The notes under the pieces were generated by a model that was not told the DNA's origin, did not search any database, and worked only from the letters and a program-made list of their open reading frames with translations. Position numbers and translations under genes: made by a program. Below, one piece after another: positions 6,191 to 9,125 of a stretch of 9,125 nucleotides of DNA (the first letter of the stretch is position 1; each line of letters begins with the position of its first letter). This DNA is from Acetobacteraceae bacterium (GTDB lineage: Bacteria > Pseudomonadota > Alphaproteobacteria > Acetobacterales > Acetobacteraceae), in assembly GCA_947446625.1 (NCBI GenBank), contig CANFIE010000136.1:1-9125 (forward strand), in the 5' to 3' direction.

Positions 6191-9125
6191 TCAGGCGAAG
6201 ACCAGGCTGTGGTGGTCGGTGAGGTTCTGCGGGTTGACCAGGCCGAGGCCGATGAGTTCGGCGACCACGGTGTGGTTGACCTGCACCTGAAGGTCGGCGC
6301 CGGAGATGTTGAAGCTGACATCGGCGGCGTTGACACCGTTGAGTTGCAGGTGGTCTCCGGCGTTGAGGTTGAAGCCGTAGATGTGCTCGATGCCGGCGCC
6401 GGCGGTGGGGGCGATGTAGAGGTTGTTGCCCTGGCCGCCATGGATGACGATGTCGCCGCCCAGGTGGCCGTCCACCGTGTTGCCCCAGCCGCTGAGCCAG
6501 ATTTCGTCATGGCCACCACCGGCGATGACCGTGTCATTCCCGGCGCCGGCGTGGATGTTGTCGTCGCCGCTGCCGGTGCTGATGAGGTTGTTGTGGCCGT
6601 CGGCGTGCACGGTGTTGTTGCCATTGCCCAGGTGGATGGTGGTGCCGCCCTGGCTGCCCTCGACCAGGTCGTCGCCGTCTCCGGCCATGACGCTGTTGCC
6701 GTGGCCGCCGAGGGTGACGTGGATGTTGCCATTGCCGGCGATGACGCTGGACTGGCCGTCTCCGGTGGTGATGGTGCTGGTGTGGCCGGCGGTGGTTTCA
6801 CCGATGGTGATGCTGTTGTTGTAGCCGGCCAGGGTGATGCTGTGGGCGCCGTCGCCGAAGTGGACTTCGGTTTGGCCGGCGGGGCCGGAGAGGGTGTTGT
6901 TGCCATGGCCGGCGGAGACGTGGTTGCCGCTGCCATGCACGATGATGGTGTTGTCGCCGTCACCGGCATCGATATGCGCCTGGCCCTGGCCGCCTTCGAC
7001 ATGGTTGTTGCCGTGGCCGGCGTGGATGGTTTCCTGCCAGCCGGAGGCGCGCAAGTCGTCGTCGCCGTCGCCACCGTTCAGCGTTTGGCCGCTGGCGCTG
7101 GTGCTGAGGACGATGGGCGCGACCGGCGGCAGGCCGGTGAGCTCGATGCTGGCGTCGCCAATGGCGGTGAGGCCGGCATTGTCGGCGACGGTGTATTCGA
7201 AGTCGAGCGGCAACGAGGCGCCAGGGGCCAGGCTGTCATAGGCGTGGTTCTGCGCCAGGGTGACATCGCCATTGGCGGTGATGCTGAACTGGGCGCCGCT
7301 GGCCAGGGTGATGGTGGTGCCGGCGGTGCCGGTCTGGCCTTCGATGGTGAAGGCGGTGACGTGCAGGGTGTCGCCGCTGTCGGGGTCCTGGTCGTTGGCC
7401 AGGACGTTGCCGAGCAGCGCGATGCCGGCCGCGGTGGTGGCGAGACTGTCGGCGGTGGCGACCGGGGCGTGGTTGGAGCCGGAGCCGCTGCCGGAGGAGC
7501 CGCTACCACCAGACGAACCGGAGCCGCTGCTGCCGCTGCCCGAGGAGCCGGAGCTGCCCGAACCCGAGCCCGAGCCCGACGAACCGGAGCCGCTGCTGCC
7601 GCTGCCCGAGGAGCCGGAGCTGCCCGAACCCGAGCCCGAGCCCGACGAGCCGGAACCGCTGCTGCCGCTGCCGGAGGAACCGGAGCTGCCCGAACCCGAG
7701 CCGGAGCCCGACGAACCGGAGCCGCTGCTGCCGCTGCCCGAGGAGCCGGAGCTGCCCGAGCCCGAGCCGGAGCCCGACGAACCGGAGCCGCTGCTGCCGC
7801 TGCCGGAGGAACCGGAGCTGCCGCCGCTGCTGGGCACGGCCGGGGCGGAGACGGCGCCAGCGAGGGCCAGCGTGGTGTCGTTGAAGTGGAGGTTCTCGAC
7901 ATCATGCAGCAGGTCGTGGCCGCCGGGCTTGGAGACTTCCCAGTCGCCATTGGCCAGGTGGGTGAGCGTGACGTCGGCGCGGTTGAGGTCGTAGGTCACC
8001 GTGTCGGTGCCGGCGCCGCCGTTGATGCTGTTGTTGCCATCGGTGCTGGTGAAGCTGTCGTCGCCACCATTGCCGATGAAGGTGCTGGCGCCGGTGCCGC
8101 CGACAAAGCTGTCATTGCCGCTGCCGCCAACCATGTAGTCGTCGCCGCCATGGCCGTTGAAGCTGGTGGCGGTGTTGCTGCCCACCGCGATGTCGTCGCC
8201 CTGCGCGCCGTAATAGGTGGTGACGCTGCTGCCGAGCACGACCGGCACCAAGGGATCATGCTTGCCGATGGCGCCGGGCGCGATGCTGCTTTCCGGGTGG
8301 TAGTTGATGCCGGGCAGCGGGCCGTTGCCCGGCTGCCAGCCGTTGAACACCAGCGCCTGGTTGGGGCCGAAGTAGAGCACGCCCATGCCGTTGACCATGC
8401 CGATGGCGGTGGGCGCGGCGTAGCCCCAGACCTCGATATGGTCGCCATTGCCGGGGTTGAAGTTCTCGATCCACTGCACGCCGTCGCCGGCCTGGTAGAT
8501 GATGTCGGCGTTGCTGCCGGTGGCGTTGACGATGTCACCGATCTTGAAGTTGCTGAAGCTGCCGGCGTTGTAGCTGATGGTGCCGTTGTTGGTACCGCCG
8601 GCGAGGATGACGCCATCGGCCGCGGCGTGCAGGTAGTCGTCGCCCGCGCCGCCTTCGATGGTGCCGCTGGAGTGGTTGAACTCGAGGTTGTCGTTGCCCT
8701 CGCCGCCGATCATCAGGTCTCCGCCGAGATTGGGCAGCATGCCGCCGCCCGAGCCGAGGCCCTGCGCAGAACTGGAGCCGAGGCCCTGCGCGGAGATGGG
8801 GCCGCAGCCGCCGATGATGATGTCGTTGCCGGCGGTGCCTTCGATGTTGGCGCCGCCTTCGCCGGCCATCATGACCGCGCCGCCGGTGGGCCCGCCATTG
8901 AGCGAGGCATAGCCGGTGCCGGCGATGAGGAAGCTGCCGCCGGCATTGGCGTTGGCGGTCAGGCCGCCTTCACCACCGATGACATAGCTGCCCGAGGCGT
9001 TGAGGTTGACGTTGGCGCCGCCCTGGAACTGCACATGCACCGGGCTGGAGAAGGTGTAGCTGCCGCCGGGCAACATGGTGGTGGGCAGGTCTGCGACCGT
9101 GCCGGTTAGGTGGCTGAAGCCGGCA
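6191..9125 (-). CDS. Giant RTX-type (hemolysin-type calcium-binding repeat) secreted/surface protein, 5' end outside window
   Basis: The frame is open from the right edge to TGA at 6193-6191, giving 977 visible residues. The first Met (9076) has no ribosome binding site and lies 16 open codons in, so the real start is probably outside. Order of parts: Gly-rich beta-helix-like segment with GGEGGL and GNDIIIGG (about 1-150); an RTX block with GGEGNDNLE and GGAGDDYL; a cap-like stretch FNPGNGDHIEVWGY; a second RTX block (306-377) ending in DTVTYDL; a YDLNRADVTLTHL...GHDLLHDVENLHF domain common in RTX adhesins; a 119-residue Ser/Gly linker; a VCBS/cadherin-like domain starting NHAPVATADS with GNVLANDQDPDSGDTL; a long nonapeptide array; and a C-terminal FNLNAGDHLQLNGV cap with hydrophobic end LVFA. 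Such proteins bind calcium outside the cell and leave through type I secretion guided by the C-terminus. The role (adhesin, S-layer or biofilm matrix) is inference; no enzymatic domain is visible. Confidence 0.85.
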   Translation of the reverse strand, partial: AGFSHLTGTVADLPTTMLPGGSYTFSSPVHVQFQGGANVNLNASGSYVIGGEGGLTANANAGGSFLIAGTGYASLNGGPTGGAVMMAGEGGANIEGTAGNDIIIGGCGPISAQGLGSSSAQGLGSGGGMLPNLGGDLMIGGEGNDNLEFNHSSGTIEGGAGDDYLHAAADGVILAGGTNNGTISYNAGSFSNFKIGDIVNATGSNADIIYQAGDGVQWIENFNPGNGDHIEVWGYAAPTAIGMVNGMGVLYFGPNQALVFNGWQPGNGPLPGINYHPESSIAPGAIGKHDPLVPVVLGSSVTTYYGAQGDDIAVGSNTATSFNGHGGDDYMVGGSGNDSFVGGTGASTFIGNGGDDSFTSTDGNNSINGGAGTDTVTYDLNRADVTLTHLANGDWEVSKPGGHDLLHDVENLHFNDTTLALAGAVSAPAVPSSGGSSGSSGSGSSGSGSSGSGSGSGSSGSSGSGSSGSGSSGSGSGSGSSGSSGSGSSGSGSSGSGSGSGSSGSSGSGSSGSGSSGSGSGSGSSGSSGSGSSGSGSSGGSGSSGSGSGSNHAPVATADSLATTAAGIALLGNVLANDQDPDSGDTLHVTAFTIEGQTGTAGTTITLASGAQFSITANGDVTLAQNHAYDSLAPGASLPLDFEYTVADNAGLTAIGDASIELTGLPPVAPIVLSTSASGQTLNGGDGDDDLRASGWQETIHAGHGNNHVEGGQGQAHIDAGDGDNTIIVHGSGNHVSAGHGNNTLSGPAGQTEVHFGDGAHSITLAGYNNSITIGETTAGHTSTITTGDGQSSVIAGNGNIHVTLGGHGNSVMAGDGDDLVEGSQGGTTIHLGNGNNTVHADGHNNLISTGSGDDNIHAGAGNDTVIAGGGHDEIWLSGWGNTVDGHLGGDIVIHGGQGNNLYIAPTAGAGIEHIYGFNLNAGDHLQLNGVNAADVSFNISGADLQVQVNHTVVAELIGLGLVNPQNLTDHHSLVFA
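6413..7075 (-). repeat. C-terminal RTX-like nonapeptide array (about 24 rows)
   Basis: This part of the RTX protein falls into a nearly unbroken 9-residue register, for example AGHGNNHVE, AGDGDNTII, AGHGNNTLS, LGNGNNTVH, TGSGDDNIH, AGAGNDTVI. The pattern is x-G-x-G-x-[ND]-x-[VIL]-x, the hemolysin-type calcium-binding beta-roll motif, but Asn is as common as Asp at the key position and His is frequent. Between many canonical rows stand weaker rows of the form x-x-G-x-x-N-x-[VI]-x (LAGYNNSIT, ADGHNNLIS, LSGWGNTVD). One row near the middle is 13 residues long and breaks the register. A beta-roll or beta-helix is predicted. Confidence 0.8.
7475..7831 (-). repeat. Pure Ser-Gly low-complexity linker
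   Basis: These 357 bases encode 119 consecutive residues that are only Ser or Gly, lying between the NHAPVA start of the cadherin-like domain and the AVP end of the preceding region. Such linkers are flexible spacers. The core is a 66-bp tandem repeat described separately. Confidence 0.9.
7521..7820 (-). repeat. 66-bp tandem repeat, about 4.5 copies
   Basis: Units begin at 7521, 7587, 7653, 7719 and 7785 (the last stops after about 36 bases), an exact 66-bp period that encodes 22 residues of Ser and Gly. The four full units differ at only six sites; every difference is a silent change on the - strand (Ser TCG/TCC, Gly GGT/GGC). The unit length is a multiple of three, so gain or loss of units changes linker length by 22 residues without a frameshift. 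A degraded partial copy precedes the first unit (about 7482-7520). Confidence 0.92.
7994..8209 (-). repeat. Central RTX repeat block
   Basis: This segment carries better-preserved calcium-binding nonapeptides than the C-terminal array: GAQGDDIAV, GHGGDDYMV, GGSGNDSFV, GGTGASTFI, GNGGDDSFT and GGAGTDTVT, with Asp at the metal position in most rows. It leads directly into the NRADVTLTHL domain. Confidence 0.8.
8751..8791 (-). repeat. 24-bp direct duplication within the RTX gene
   Basis: The 17-base string GAGCCGAGGCCCTGCGC occurs at 8751-8767 and again at 8775-8791 on the + strand, a period of 24 bases. On the coding strand it produces two copies of S-A-Q-G-L-G-S in a row. It is in frame and looks like a small slippage duplication. 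Confidence 0.85.

Noticed and set aside
5620..7074. 484-residue - strand frame rich in Ala, Thr, Ser and Pro
   Set aside because: It is a shifted reading of the RTX gene 3' part that continues through the convergent gap into the antisense of the acyl-CoA dehydrogenase, two unrelated sequences.
7475..7831. Possible CRISPR or satellite array
   Set aside because: Units are contiguous 66-bp copies with no unique spacers and lie in frame inside a coding region.
7260..7994. + strand frame with a Pro/Glu repeat (EPEPEPDEP, LLPLPEEP)
   Set aside because: It looks like a TonB-style Pro-rich protein but is only the complement of the Ser-Gly codons; the flanks make no recognisable protein and there is no ribosome binding site.
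9074..9076. ATG at 9076 (- strand) as true start of the RTX protein
   Set aside because: The frame stays open to the window edge, no ribosome binding site precedes this ATG, and the upstream codons (GFSHLTGTVADLP) read as natural protein, so it is treated as internal.
6209..9109. 966-residue open frame on the + strand (Ala/Val/Gly/Arg-rich)
   Set aside because: It is the codon-aligned complement of the RTX gene. Its composition follows from complementing Gly, Asp and Asn codons, it shows no known domain, and repeat variation is non-silent in it.

Overview
The window looks like GC-rich proteobacterial chromosome, most likely alphaproteobacterial. This is inferred from strong G/C preference at third codon positions, tightly packed genes and the type of catabolic enzymes; no rRNA or other phylogenetic marker is present. 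It holds two unrelated blocks that meet tail to tail at about 6.15-6.19 kb.

Block 1 (1-6141, + strand) is one compact, probably co-transcribed catabolic operon. In order it encodes: the C-terminal end of a molybdopterin (DMSO-reductase-type) oxidoreductase cut by the window edge; a six-bladed NHL beta-propeller resembling peptidyl-alpha-hydroxyglycine amidating lyase (PAL), with candidate counterparts of the PAL Arg, Tyr and three zinc His residues; a class II aldolase/adducin-family zinc enzyme; an amidohydrolase-2 (LigI-like) TIM-barrel hydrolase; two different luciferase-like (LLM) flavin monooxygenases; and an acyl-CoA dehydrogenase whose catalytic Glu seems to sit at the isovaleryl/long-chain position. 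The first gaps are 16-21 bp and the last three junctions are 4-bp ATGA overlaps, so the products are probably made together. No regulator, transporter, flavin reductase or CoA ligase is visible here. A 9-bp hairpin with a T-rich tail follows the last gene. The set suggests stepwise breakdown of an organic compound: redox activation or oxygenation, lyase and aldolase cleavage, hydrolysis, then acyl-CoA oxidation. The substrate cannot be read from the sequence.

Block 2 (6191-9125, - strand, running off the right edge) is the 3' 2.9 kb of a giant surface or secreted protein gene of the RTX type. The visible 977 residues contain Gly/Asp-rich repeat blocks, a pure Ser-Gly linker of 119 residues built on a 66-bp tandem repeat, a VCBS/cadherin-like domain and a long C-terminal nonapeptide array rich in Asn and His. 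Export by a type I secretion system is inferred. Because the gene is so repetitive and GC-rich, its complement carries a 966-codon open frame and other long shadows; these are judged not to be genes.

There is no gene-free stretch longer than 49 bp, and I see no RNA genes, CRISPR arrays, insertion sequences or attachment sites.
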